A stretch of 64,000 nt of DNA from Mactromeris polynyma (taxonomy: Eukaryota; Mollusca; Bivalvia; Venerida; Mactridae): assembly GCA_032209605.1 (NCBI GenBank), contig JASFXZ010000009.1:22679553-22743552 (forward strand), read 5' to 3'. Shown here piece after piece: positions 1 through 11,990 of the stretch (position 1 is the stretch's first letter; each line of letters starts with the position of its first letter). Both the position numbers and the translations under genes were made by a program. The notes beneath the pieces are model-generated. The model was not told where the DNA came from, searched no databases, and saw only the letters and a list, made by a program, of their open reading frames with translations.

Positions 1-373
1 TTCTTCTTTCAAATGTAAAGTAAAAAAAACACATTTTAAGCTCGTTTTAAATAATGTATTGTCTTTCCTTTTTAACAGTTTTATCATTTGTAACCTAATA
101 CCTTGTTAACTTTTATTTGTTTAGCTTTTTCATCCATTATTCCTGTCAGATATAACTTATTGTTTCATTGTTTCATCGTTTTATCTATTTGTTTATAAAC
201 ATGTAACACAATGTCTTTCTTTGATTAACTGACTGTGATAACTTTATTTATAGCTTAAAAGTCTTCCTATGTCATACAATAATGTCTTAATTTTATATTG
301 CCATGTAAATTGTACATTTTATGTTACAATAAATCTATCTATCGATCTACAAAACAAAAGCGTTTGATGAGGC
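1..373 (+). repeat. Probable retroelement 3' tail, gene-free
   Basis: AT-rich sequence with no coding signal. It ends in an AATAAA-like stretch followed by a short degenerate ATCT microsatellite at about 331-357. That combination is common at 3' ends of CR1/L2-type retroposons, so I infer a non-coding LINE tail. No protein homology is visible. Confidence 0.25.
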
Positions 374-1495
374 TCAATGATACATAAGTAATGGAACAGG
401 GGCGCAATGAATGGCGCATCCAACCTCAAACCATAACCAATACTCAGATAAGCCAACGTTTTTTTTAAAACGACAACACATTGTGAAACAATTGTAAAAT
501 CTAATACAATGTATCTTTGAAATAATCATAAAAAAAACATTTGTGTTCACCATCATTATAGCGCCCTCCCGTCGGTAAAGCACTCAACTACCAATTATGG
601 GGTGCTAGGCTCAACAACGTAAGCAAGCGTAAGTTCTCTTTTTAGTAAGTTGTCTGAAGACATCACATTCAAAGTCATTTGCTCTCCATCTCAGATTCGT
701 GAGGGGAAGTTGGTCTTTACGTTTGGGACAACATGTCAATACTAGTTGGTAACCGAAGAACACTGGGACCTTATGTTGGACCATAAAGAATTTTAAAGTC
801 AGAGTTTTAGTCTTATAATATTTATACATAAGGCCCCTGGTTTGTAAACCAACCACTGTGCATACTCATAAATATAGCACTGCCGAAAGAACGATGTAAA
901 CAACACCCCGTACAACCATTAGAATTGCCATTAACAAGAACTGCCATCAACTAGAACTGCCATCAACTAGAATTGAAATCGATACAGCATGCTGTGCGGA
1001 GTGAACAGTATTTGTGCATTTATGTACATGTATTGATGTGTATCTTATTTGTCATGGTGTCTGATTGAAACCACAATAGCGCCTTTGTTCTTTTCAATGA
1101 AGTAGAAACATGTGCTGGAGCACGATAAAAAAACCACACATAATTTTGCAATGTTTGATATATGGTACAATTAGCTTTTCATCTGGTTAAATTTATTAAC
1201 CATTTCATGGCATGTGCACAAAGGCCATAATCGCGCAAATTATAAATGAGGGACATAATGTATGCGTAATACATGTGTATTCATTATAGTCAAAACACCT
1301 GTATTTTTTAATGTCAAAGTTGAATGAAGTTTAAATCGACAATTACCATTCACGAGAGGAATATCAATTTTCCACGGACTATAAAGACTAAGAAGCGTTA
1401 CTATTGCGTGATGCATAAACACACAGCTTGTAAACAATACGCAAATTTCGTGCTGTAAAAACAAAGAACAACATTGATAACATTACCATAAATTG
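374..1495. other. Gene-free stretch with small repeats
   Basis: No supported gene. About 765-845 resembles the end of the 'aggcccctg' MITE family seen at 5.7-5.9 kb and 37.1-37.3 kb (ATACATAAGGCCCCTGG). About 920-975 holds three to four imperfect copies of an 18-bp unit built on CTGCCATCAACTAGAA. The small ORFs here look like chance. Confidence 0.4.
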
Positions 1496-1611
1496 ACTTC
1501 GGCGCATCTTTTTCTAATAAGTCGGTTTGGAGAGGTTCTACCACAAAATCTCGAGTGTGTTTTTCCAATCACCCTGGTTGTTTCAGAGTAGTGAAAAAGA
1601 TGCGCCGAAGT
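1496..1611. mobile_element. Short MITE with perfect 19-bp inverted ends
   Basis: ACTTCGGCGCATCTTTTTC at 1496-1514 is repeated as its exact reverse complement at 1593-1611. The element is 116 bp with no coding capacity. No clear target-site duplication is seen, so the superfamily cannot be assigned. An inverted-repeat MITE is the simplest reading; a chance 19-bp perfect palindromic pair is very unlikely. Confidence 0.55.
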
Positions 1612-2142
1612 AAATGTCAAATCTCGCATTTATTTCCAAATTCTAATGAAAGCACAGTAATTTTTTTGTAAACAAAGTACTACCAATATGAAAGAAAAAA
1701 GATGCGAGGATCTAACAAACGAATCTCGCATTTTTTCATGTCAATTAAAAAGGAGAGGGTTGAGATCGCGATGGCCCTAACATGATTCCGTAACCCAACC
1801 TTCGCTTCAATGATATTTGCAAGCGTGACATGAGAGCTTGTAACATTGATCCTGAGTCACAGAAAGGCCTTGCTGTAAACCGAACCCTGTGGAAGTTGTG
1901 TCACAAAGACTGAAAAGTGATAAAACGGTCACACAGGGCACAAATTGCAAGAAAATGACCACAGGAAACTATAAAAACAAACCAGATTCAAAAGAGACAC
2001 CTGCCTGCAAATATAAGGGATGGTGCAGAAATTTAATACCCAAATATTCGTACGGTGCTAGACAATAGTCGCTAGGACTTATGTACGCCAATAACAAAAA
2101 GGCAAACTAAAAACTCGGATTCAATAATTCATAACTCTTAAC
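1612..2142. other. Gene-free spacer
   Basis: AT-rich non-coding sequence. Further short GATGCGAG / CTCGCATTTTTTC inverted motifs sit near 1700-1740, possibly debris of an element related to the one just upstream. Nothing else is recognisable. Confidence 0.35.
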
Positions 2143-3563
2143 CAAGGACCAGATACAACATGATATAGAGGACCAGATACAACATGAGACAGAGGACCAG
2201 ATACAACATGAGACAGAGGACCAGATACAACATGAGATAGAGGACCAGATACAACATGAGATAGAGGACCAGATACAACATGAGATAGAGGACCAGATAC
2301 AACATGATATAGAGGACCAGATACAACATGAGATAGAGGACCAGATACAACATGAGACAGAGGACCAGATACAACATGAGACAGATGACAAGATACAACA
2401 TGAGACAGAGGACCAGATACAACATGAGATAGAGGACCAGATACAACATGAGATAGAGGACCAGATACAACATGATATAGAGGACCAGATACAACATGAG
2501 ATAGAGGACCAGATATAACATGAGATAGAGGACCAGATACAACATTAGATAGAGGACCAGATACAACATGAGATAGAGGACCAGATACAACATGAGACAG
2601 AGGACCAGATACAACATGAGATAGAGGACCATATACAACATGAGATAGAGGACCAGATACAACATGAGATAGAGGACCCGATACAGCATGAGATAGAGGA
2701 CCCGATACAGCATGAGATAGAGGACCAGATACAACATGAGATAGAGGACCAGATACACCATGAGATAGAGGACCAGATACAACATGAGATAGAGGACCAG
2801 ATACAACATGAGATAGAGGACCAGATACAACATGAGATAGAGGACCAGATACAACATGAGATAGAGGACCAGATACAACATGAGATAGAGGACCAGATAC
2901 AACATGAGATAGAGGACCAAATACAACATGCGCTAGAGGACCAGATACAACATGAGATAGAGGGCCAGATACAACATGAGATAGAGGACCAGATACAACA
3001 TGAGATAGAGGACCAGATACAACATGAGATAGAGGACCAGATACAACATGAGATAGAGGACCAGATACAACATGAGATAGAGGACCAGATACAACATGAG
3101 ATAGAGGACCAGATACAACATGCGCTAGAGGACCAGATACAACATGAGATAGAGGACCAGATACAACATGAGATAGAGGACCAGATACAACATGAGATAG
3201 AGGACCAGATACAACATGAGATAGAGGACCAGATACAACATGAGATAGAGGACCAGATACAACATGCGCTAGAGGACCAGATACAACATGAGATAGAGGA
3301 CCAGATACAACATGAGATAGAGGACCAGATACAACATGAGATAGAGGACCAGATACAACATGAGATAGAGGACCAGATACAACATGAGATAGAGGACCAG
3401 ATACAACATGAGACAGAGGACCAGATACAACATGAGATAGAGGACTAGATACAACATGAGACAGAGGACCAGATACAACATGAGATAGAGGACCAGATAC
3501 AACATGAGCTAGCGGACCAGATACAACATGAGACAGAGGACCAGATACAACATGCGACAGAGT
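2143..3563. repeat. 24-bp minisatellite, about 59 copies
   Basis: A tandem array with a strict 24-bp period: GACCAGATACAACATGAG + ATAGAG. Scattered substitutions are shared between non-adjacent units (e.g. CGCTAG, GACAGAG and GATATAG variants), which points to unequal exchange or slippage. Because 24 is a multiple of three and the unit has no stop on the - strand, all three - strand frames stay open for long distances. The longest, 2121-3704, would give 527 residues with an octapeptide LSHVVSGP repeated throughout and about 48 unique N-terminal residues. No signal peptide, splice context or recognisable domain supports translation, so I call it a minisatellite, not a gene. Confidence 0.93.
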
Positions 3564-3800
3564 GAGGAGCCGAGTAGCAATGTTAAACGATTCAGTTACG
3601 CTCTTAATGAAAACATGCTTCGAGTCAGTGTGTATCATTATCTCTACATCGAAGAAGCTACTGCTTGCTTGCACCACTTCAGTATCTGATTTAGTTTCGT
3701 ACATTCCTAAATATCATTTGATTCTTTCACGTGTGTCACTACGATTTATTGTGGTGTTATTTCACACATATTTACACTTGTCTGAAAATCATAATTGATG
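3564..3800. other. Unique flank of the minisatellite
   Basis: Non-repeated sequence bordering the array. On the - strand it encodes the non-repetitive N-terminus of the 527-residue open frame, which is the only part that could be tested for real coding. No promoter or splice signal stands out. Confidence 0.3.
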
Positions 3801-4330
3801 GATGGATAGATAGTTTATTCAGAAATGTTAGGCATACTGCCCATAATATCACATAAACAATGCAAATATAGTTAGTTTTTTTTTTAGTTTAGTTTATTAA
3901 CGGAAGTAAGGCAATCTGCCTATCACACCACATATTTACAAATAAACATGAAACATAAATACAATTCATATACATATGAACACATATCCAAAAGAAACAT
4001 ATACATGATCAATGACGGTACATACTAGATTGAGAGAAGGTTCTAATTAACATAGAGAACTTTATTTCTTTTTTCAAATGCTTTAAAAATAAATATGGAC
4101 AATTTATTAATTTATTTTCGATAGACAGAAGTTCAATAAATGTTATCATGTTAGGATTGTTCCAATAATATTTTTTGATGTACAATTTCCTAATATCGAT
4201 ATACATAGGACATTCTAATAAAAAATGAAATTCATCTTCCAAAGTGTTAAATAATTTACATTTTCGATCAATATAAGGAATTTTATTAGGCTTATGCCAT
4301 ATATATACAATTGTGACGAAATATTATACA
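3801..4330 (-). mobile_element. LINE 3' end fragment (reverse transcriptase C-terminus)
   Basis: On the - strand a frame ending at 4009 reads a cysteine/histidine pattern CKLFNTLEDEFHFLLECP, followed by Y..IR..YI..YYW..PN. This is the zinc-knuckle-like tail typical of the C-terminus of Jockey/CR1-type retrotransposon ORF2 in marine invertebrates. The coding part covers about 4009-4290. The sequence downstream on the - strand (3801-4008) ends in short TTTA/GATA-rich tails, as expected for a 5'-truncated retroposon with its 3' UTR. The RT and endonuclease domains are absent. The family name is inference. Confidence 0.65.
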
Positions 4331-4499
4331 TTGGTCAATGGTCATTTGACAAGCAATAGTATATGCAACATTATATAGAACTTAATATAGTACTTATTAC
4401 ATTTTCATTGATTCAATGTGAAAAATAATTGAATAATTTAATAGTGATGAGAAAATACAATTGAATTACTTATTAATAATACAACTGATTTCTTAGTTT

Positions 4500-4745
4500 A
4501 AAAGCTTTATGGATAAACAATGACAGATTTTTAACAACAGTCTTATTTTCTGAGCTTAATAATTCAACAAATTTTGGGATATTGTATTTTTTTCTGTAAT
4601 AATGTTTATAATATTGTTTAAGAATGTCATGGTACAATGGACATTCAAACAAAAAAGCAAATTCATTTTCAATTGCATTGCATAACTGTAGACGTATTTA
4701 ATATTTTCCGTAACATTTCGCGCTGTCGTGCCTGATACGATGAAC
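4500..4745 (-). mobile_element. Second, more decayed LINE 3' fragment
   Basis: The - strand frame contains LCNAIENEFAFLFECPLYHD followed by an ILKQYYKHYY segment and F.ELLSSENK. This is the same C-terminal motif as in the neighbouring fragment at 4009-4290 but clearly diverged. An upstream stop interrupts the frame. It is a separate, older insertion of a related LINE or a tandem partial copy. The 170 bp between the two fragments is AT-rich with no recognisable content. Confidence 0.55.
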
Positions 4746-5087
4746 AATGTGGGACATAATGTAACGTATTTTGATTAAGAAGATGAATTTTGGAAAACCG
4801 ACATGCAAATGCATTATGTATACAATAATATGATATTAACCAAAAGTCTACAAGAATAGCGATGTTCGTGAATAGTATATAATATCGGAGAAGAGCATAT
4901 CTGAGAATTAACTTTAATGAGAGAACTTCAACATTTATGATACTTTATCAGTTCATAAATTTACTTTAAATGGTTGTGTTAATACAAACTATTAGCTTCA
5001 CCTCGTTTAGTTTACATCAACTGTGAAACTATTTCTTCAAGTTTATACTTATCACTCTCGATGACTGCTTTATGGGCCTTACTAACC
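4746..5087. other. Gene-free spacer
   Basis: AT-rich sequence between LINE debris and the 16-bp array. I see nothing assignable. Confidence 0.3.
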
Positions 5088-5705
5088 AGGGGCCTTATTG
5101 ATCAGGGGCCTTACTAATCAGGGGCCTTATTGATCAGGGCCTTACTAATCAGGGGCCTTATTGATCAGGGGCCTTACTAATCAGGGGCCTTACTAATCAG
5201 GGGCCTTATTGATCAGGGGCCTTACTAATCAGGGGCCTTACTAATCAGGGGCCTTTTGCATCAGAGGCCTTACTTATTACGGACCTTACTAATCAGGGGC
5301 CTTATTAATCAGGGGCCGTACTAATCAGGGGCCTTATTGATCAGGGGCATTACTAATCAGGGGCCATACTAATCAGGGGCCTTACTAATCAGGGGCCTTA
5401 CTGATCAGGGGCTTTATTGATCAGGGGTCTTACTAATCAGGGGCCATATTAATCAGGGCCTTACTAATCAGGGGCCTTATTAATCAGGGGCCTGACTAAT
5501 CAGGGGCCTTACTAATCATGGGCCTTATTGATCAGGGGCCTTTCTAATCAGGGGCCTTATTAATCAGGGGCCTTACTAATCAGGAGCCTTATTGATCAGG
5601 GGCCTTACTAATTAGGGGCCTTACAAATCAGGGGCCTTACTAATCAGGGGCCTTACTAACCAGGGGCCTTATTGATCAGGGGCCTTACTAATCAGGGGCC
5701 TTATT
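5088..5705. repeat. 16-bp minisatellite, about 38 copies
   Basis: Tandem units of CAGGGGCCTTATTGAT / CAGGGGCCTTACTAAT, 16 bp each, with a few 15-bp units. The first 13 bases of the unit match the terminus of the MITE that immediately follows (5692-5944), so the array looks like terminal tandem amplification of a transposon end. No coding potential. Confidence 0.9.
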
Positions 5706-5944
5706 AACAAACACTCAGATTTAGACTTTGAAATGTATAAGATACATATCTACCATTCTTTTGGTTTCATTCAGCCGACGGAATGAAATGTTGTCTGAAT
5801 ATTTGTAGTTACCCACTGCACACTTGATCAAACTTTATTAAAATCAAGTATTGTTTAAACAAAATCGGAGCAACAGAATATTGAATATGTAGAGCCTAAG
5901 TCTGAGTTTTTGTATTATAATGCTTATGAATAAGACCCCTGTAC
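5692..5944. mobile_element. MITE with 'caggggccttatt' ends, fused to the array
   Basis: The left end CAGGGGCCTTATTAACAAAC continues into CTCAGATTTAGACTT. The right end read in reverse is CAGGGGTCTTATTCATAAGC with CTCAGACTTAGG further in. The two ends are therefore imperfect inverted repeats bounding a ~250-bp non-coding element. A related copy is at 37,095-37,346 and a partial end at about 765-845. Confidence 0.55.
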
Positions 5945-7468
5945 TCGGGCCAAATTCGCGAATAACGAAGTTTGTAATCAAACGCCGCTCAAAGCGGGGC
6001 TCGGATACACGAACGTTCGGTTTATGAGTCGGGTTCTCTTCCCCTCGACGTTTACGCCTACCTCGTATAAATGTTTGCTCTTTATGACGAATTTCACTAT
6101 CTACTTGAATGCGATCACTTCAACGATTCAATAATATTTAATAATATACATCCCCAAAACCTTTTATCGTCACCCTAACTTATTAAAATTACCTTTACTC
6201 ATAGACCAAGACTTTAATAACATAATAAAACTAGAAAATTGTGTGTGCTTATTAAAGAAATTATTTGTAAATTTAAATAAATGCCAGACTTAAAACATCC
6301 GAAAATAACATACGTATGTATACGTATTTTAAACAAAAATTACATAAAAATACCTTCTCCATGACTATTTCTTTATCATGCATTCTACAATTATATTTCC
6401 TGTGCATGATGCATCGATTTTCTTATTGTAACCGCCTCTTTACCATTGTATTAGTATTTTGTATATTATGTACTAATGTTGTCATGTTTTTCTTGAACTG
6501 AGAAATGAAAATAACCTAAACTGATGAAGTCACACATGCACACGGAAGTTACCTGCGTGTTTATACAAATGAATACGTCAATGATTGTTATTTTATAATC
6601 ATGACCACAATTACGGAAATCGAATTAAGATTTCGTGCACAATCCATCATAAAATAGTTATTGTCACGTCATAAGTAACCATCAATGCAGTTTCCGTTAT
6701 ATGATTCAATAACTCCTTTGTAATAGTTTCTATAATTGCGGAAAATCGTATTTGCAAAGAACATCTCGGAATAGATCAATCGCGTTTGTTTTTTAATATC
6801 AAAGACTTTGAAATTACGTCTAGAGTATCAAGACTACAATGCAACCTGAACATTTATTTTAAAAAAATATTCAGGATATAAAAGTATGTAGATCAATCAT
6901 GTTTATGTAAATAGTTGGGGTGATACGTGTTGGTTATAATGTATTAAGTTCGATTGATTAAAGTGTTATTCGAGTTATTTCCTCTTATGAACAATATATT
7001 TGATTAAAGATGGGGTTTCGTCTTTTTATTTAATGCGTGTTTACATTGCATGACGGATAATCTCTTATTCGATACAACAATAGATCTTAAAGTCGTTATA
7101 ACTTAAACCTTCCTAATTATGATATTTCGATTGCGAGCTGTGCGGTCTGATGATTTTTTAATAGCTACGCATATATTTGGCTAACAATATTACCTGCGTG
7201 TTACCGACAATACTTTCCCGCATAAAAAACTGTTGCTGTAACGAACGATTTTTACTGTACGCACCATATAAATTATCCAACATTTTAAGAATGTTCCTCG
7301 GTAGTTCAAGAAATCGTGGTTTAGAATTCTGCCATAGGCGACATTCCTTCCAGCGTCTTCACATTCGCGAAATAAGGAGCGAGTACTAGTTAGTAAACCG
7401 GCGAGAACTCAACGGGAGTATCTTTTTGTTTCGGACTTCACGCCATTTCTCACCAGTATTTCAGATAC
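5945..7468. other. Gene-free stretch
   Basis: No supported gene. About 7374-7410 (GCGAGTACTAGTTAGTAA) resembles the body of the SINE family seen at 30.2, 39.4 and 41.8 kb, so a SINE remnant is possible. The remainder is AT-rich with no splice-bounded frame. Confidence 0.35.
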
Positions 7469-8037
7469 ATACGGCGGTCAGTTGACACAACCAGTGCTCC
7501 CGGGTTACAAAACAGTACTAACCTGCTCCTCCGCAAGCAACTGACGACTTCTCACCAAAGCATTACACCAAACGTATCATTTGGCGACGATTGCTGAGCA
7601 GAGAACGTATGATTACCTTTCTGGACAAATGTCCGACAATTCTAAGACGCTTTCGAACTGTTCTTGTTGAAACACGTCGATTTAGCAACCATAGGTTTTC
7701 ATAACAGTCCTTTTGTCCAATGGATGTCTTTGTATTGTGGTGACACCGCGTGGCATCCGAACGGTTGACGGTCCTTCACCTCAATGGTTTTCCCGCCCTG
7801 ATGAATATGTGAGTTGATGAACAATTACATACAATGGTGCAAATATTTGCCATCTTTGTGCATTAGATCTCATTCTTCGTGCTATGATGACAGATTGTCA
7901 ATTAGTAGTGAAATATATAAAAACTGAAGTCGTGTCCTGCACATGTAGTTAATTTGTCAGTTGCTTGCGGAAGAGTAAGACAGTACTGGTTGATAATTAA
8001 TTCCAGGAAAACTGGTTAAGTCAACTGGCCGCCGTAT
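7469..8037. mobile_element. Non-autonomous element with long (~80 bp) inverted repeats
   Basis: The left arm, about 7469-7545, begins ATACGGCGGTCAGTTGAC and contains CCGCAAGCAACTGAC. The right arm, about 7956-8037, contains GTCAGTTGCTTGCGG and ends GTCAACTGGCCGCCGTAT, the reverse complement in the same order. The arms are imperfect, with small indels. The ~410 bp between them has no transposase. This is a foldback-like or long-TIR MITE of unknown superfamily. Confidence 0.6.
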
Positions 8038-8977
8038 ATGACTGTAAAAATGTTGAAGAAAGCGTAAAACCGATGAAAACAAATCAATCAAATCAACAGC
8101 GGTATGTTTGCATCGTTCATTCTGTTAATAGAAGTTTGGATTTTTTTCTAGGTGCATAACTGTACGCTAGACGAATAAATAAGTGAAAAGTTAAATATGA
8201 ACAATGACATTCATTCAATTATCAAAACAGTACGAGTCTGTAAACTCTGCATTATTTGTATGAGAAGTATTTGGTGTTTTTTTTACCAACATCGATTTGG
8301 ATTAAATCAAGGCTTGTTTCACACGGAACTTGGGAGTTCCGGGTTCATGAAGTTTCAACTCAACTTAATATATTTATTTAATGTAGAAAAGGCATCCGGT
8401 TCAAAATACTTAATAAACATATACACAGACATAGTGGAACGTTATGTTGCATCCCTATTGTATACATTACTTTACAATATATGTGTGATTACATAGTATG
8501 TAAGTAATTACAAAACTGGCCTAAAATAAAACGGTAATGTACTTTTGATAGACGCTGTAGTACTACGTTTATTAACACAAGAATCGTAAGAGAGTCCGTT
8601 CTATATTCAAAATGATATAATTAATGCTAAACATAGGCCTACATATAAAATATATCAATTTACCAGTGTTAATGTGTGTTAATATAAGTAACATATAACA
8701 GTATCATCAGCTGATTTCAAGATGTTAAAAGTCCTGGCAATGTTCTGTCTAAAGTACACCAGCTTAGTAAAAATGATTATGTATGTCTGTAAATGTATCA
8801 TACTAAAAGTACATGGTATTTACACTCAGCCAAATTTGAACTATTATTTCGATTACAATACGAGCAAATGCGTAATTGAAAAGGCCATTTATCGTGCCTA
8901 CCAATATATACATTAGTATATGGCTGGAATACATAAACCGTGAAACGGCATGTTTGAACTTTACTGGTAATGCAATA
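8038..8977. other. Gene-free stretch
   Basis: AT-rich with only short chance ORFs. No repeat family was recognised. Confidence 0.35.
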
Positions 8978-9653
8978 AAAGGGGCATTCAATAAATTATG
9001 TCACTGGTCTTCGTATGTTTAACAATTTCACTGCATCGGAAATTTGTTGACGTCAACCCTTCAACGTATTTTCTCTGCATAGATGCATATTTTTGAAGTA
9101 TTGCTACCCACGACCTAAATGCTGCAAAGTAGTCTCCCCTTGGTATACTGTTGAGACACTGAAGAAGTGCAGAACCAAGGGGCATTTCTAGTAGCAAAGC
9201 GCGTGCATGAGAGCATTGTTTTCAAACTTTTTTGGCACACTCGAAACGCCTGGCCTTATGGTCTGGTGTCAACAAGTGGGGGATCCATCTAGCACAACGC
9301 TTCTTTAAGTTCAGACAGTCAGTCAGAATATGTTGGACGGTCCGTTCTGAAACTGGATAATAGTATATCGAGGACGGTTACTGTTTTGCAGGCTATATAG
9401 ACACCCTTTAATTTTTTTAACTCAGCGGAAAACTGTTCATAACGTCTCCATAGAACTACCATGTAAGCGACACAATTCAGAAACAATCTCTTTTGGAGAT
9501 ATCCGCAAAGAAACTCGGGCTTTAATGGATTAAATCAATTTTACCGGTGTATTAAATAAACACCCGCAGTCAACTACATGAAATTACCATGCTCTTATGC
9601 AACGTGGTTCCTACGGAAGAGCATTAGTGACATAATTTATTGAATGCCCCTCC
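8978..9653 (-). mobile_element. Internally deleted mariner-like element
   Basis: The ends share AGGGGCATTCAATAAATT and onward to TATGTCACT as inverted repeats, at 8980-9005 and the complement near 9626-9651. Each end is flanked by a TA dinucleotide (8976-8977 and 9654-9655), as expected for Tc1/mariner integration. The element is only ~676 bp, about half the usual length, and encodes transposase remnants on the - strand that lack the catalytic core. It is non-autonomous. Confidence 0.8.
8988..9360 (-). pseudogene. Mariner transposase remnant
   Basis: Reading 5'->3' on the - strand, about 9357-9235 encodes VSERTVQHILTDCLNLKK followed by RCARWIPHLLTPDHKARRFE. This is the second helix-turn-helix and the WVPHxLT-type linker of mariner transposases. 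After a stop, 9197-8988 encodes SIPRGDYFAAFRSWVAILQK and YVEGL, matching the C-terminal GDYF...W motif. Everything between, including the DD34D catalytic triad, is deleted. The element can at most be mobilised in trans. The family call is from motif recognition. Confidence 0.75.
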
Positions 9654-9655
9654 TA

Positions 9656-11350
9656 GTAAGGTAAAAACATTTCACGATGAAAATACGCTGATCTGACGTC
9701 ATTCGCATCATCTTTAAATTAACAGTTTTCAGATGACGTTAGTATGCGTCTTTTACAGAGACTTTAACATTTGGCCGTTAAAATGATAATTATCAATTTC
9801 ATCTAAATATTCCAACATTGTGGAGATTTCAATCGTGTAACCTTTCTTTTCGGACACCCTGTTTTTGTCTTTAATAACCTTTTAAAATGTTATAAAAATA
9901 GTTTAGTTCGTTCATGAAAATGCGATATACCTTTTTATTTTAAAACTTTCTTCTGACTAAGCGTCTATTGTTGTTTTTTTGTATTTTCAGTTTATGCATT
10001 ATGGTAATTTGTTAATCATAAATATGATTTTTTTGTTCATAAATACATTTTGCGGTTATTTGGGATGTTTTACGCGGTTTGCTATGTCTGTTATAAAGTG
10101 CAAAGGAAACATTAAATTGACTGATTTAGGACCACAAAAACAAGTTCTTTATTTTGTAATTTTGAAATACGGGATGACGTAAATTACTCTCGGGGGAAAA
10201 AAAACAAAGTATTGCGACACTACGCATAATACACGATACACATTAATCTATATTTCATAACATTTTGATATATGTTTTTCTTAATTAAAGGTCAGGCACG
10301 TAGCTACCTATACACAAAATACGCCGTTGCGTACACATGATTATCAAAAATAGAAAAAATGTGCAATAACCAACAACACTTGAGTAATTTGTATGCAGTT
10401 TGGGATATAACTTATCTGAATCTAACGCTTCAAAAGTTACTGTATTGCTTGTGAAATTGTAACCAGATTGCACCACGAACGTTCTAGAAAACGGGATATT
10501 ATGCCCTTAGACCCCCCCCCCATCCCCTAGATTGTTTGCGCGCACATTCTACCAGCTCTAGCAGCGCCCCTGAAGTTGCAAACACATTCTGGAGATTGAG
10601 CACGTGGCAGAATTCTCATCATCTGATAATCGATACTGCGCAAAAATGTCTATAATGATAGAAATATGAAGGATTTAGCTTTAAATTAGTATAACATTTT
10701 ATCCGATAAAGATATCAAATAAATGCAAACGGTCTTGTAATGTTTCAATATTCCCCATTCTTTCAAATATTTTACTGTTTATTTGAAATCAAAATAAAAT
10801 GGTATTTTTTAACTTTAAAACAGTTACCAGTGGTGTATAGAATATATAGGCGGAAAATTTTACTCTGAAATTAACTTAATATCATTTAGAAACGGTTAAT
10901 GATATTAACTAAATGTAAATTGTCTCATTAACAATAATTATTTCTCTGTCAATCGGTATTTTTTTGTCAAAATATTTAAAGAGAAAAATTATATGTTTTC
11001 ACTTTAAATGTTTATAGTATGTTTTTTACCACGTTCGGAAATGTTCGGAAGACCATCCGAGTATGACCGAAGTTTGATGGCACTTTAGCTCCGGACGGGC
11101 ACACTAGGGGTCCAGTCTGATTATGGCTTTTGTTGAAATCGTATAGCAGTAGTTTGATTTAAATCACAGACTAAACTGTAAATTGCATCAGATGATTGTA
11201 ATAGTTTTATAAAAATAAATTTTACAGCAGAACTTGAGCGCCATCTTTGTACTCTTCACTAAATACGCTGTAAAAATGACGAAATGTTTGGCCCAGTTAC
11301 TGTGCTTTCAACCATAGAAGAGTAATTTGTTTTTCAATTGCAGTAGGCCA
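9656..11350. other. Gene-free stretch
   Basis: AT-rich non-coding DNA. It contains a 10-nt C run near 10,512 and otherwise nothing I can assign. Short ORFs here show no domain or splice context. Confidence 0.35.
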
Positions 11351-11990
11351 CAAACCATGTGAATGGACAATACATACACTCATACAAACACATAGAAACT
11401 GGACGCTATGTAGGAGAGACTATGTAAACTTTGTAATATGCAAATGGTCGAAGATGACGTCCATTTTTTAATCGTTTGTCCATTTTATGATCATATACGC
11501 ATTAAATATTTATTGACATCAGAAAGTTACTACGAATTGTCTGTATGAACTAAACTTAAAACTTTGATTAACGATTACCCGAGAAAAGTTGCAATATATT
11601 TGGTTATTTAAAAAGCGTATACTTAGTTCGTCTTATATTGCAATAAAATATAAAATGTACTACCAGCAGAAGCAATACTTCTTTCCATTAGAAACGTTAT
11701 ATGTTATCTTTCAATTACAAAACTATTAAATACAATTACAAATATTTGTCAAATTATCATACTTGTACCGTTTCGTATATAGAATTATTGTTCAATTTGT
11801 CAGAGGAATGTTAATTAAACTGTATTTTACACGATATTCATTTATTTAATTTCATGTCATATCAAGCTGTAATCTATGTTAAAACGTGACTTATAGGTCC
11901 AATGGACCGGGTGTTTTTATTGAATGTTATATATGTATTGTCATGTAACTACTTACACATGTCACTGTAATAAACAATTTACTTCTACAT
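11350..11990 (+). mobile_element. LINE 3' end fragment
   Basis: The + strand frame reads NFCNMQMVEDDVHFLIVCPF then YDHIRIKYLLTSESYY before in-frame stops. This is the same C-terminal RT-tail motif (ED.HFL..CP.Y..IR) as the fragments at 4-4.7 kb. The 3' part ends with TATATGTATTGTCATGTAAC and a TAATAAAC-type tail near 11,970. It is 5'-truncated and has decayed reading frames. Confidence 0.6.

Noticed and set aside
2138..3505. Several long hydrophobic or Cys/Trp repeat ORFs in the 24-bp array
   Set aside because: All frames of a stop-free 24-bp unit are open by construction. There is no independent evidence of translation.
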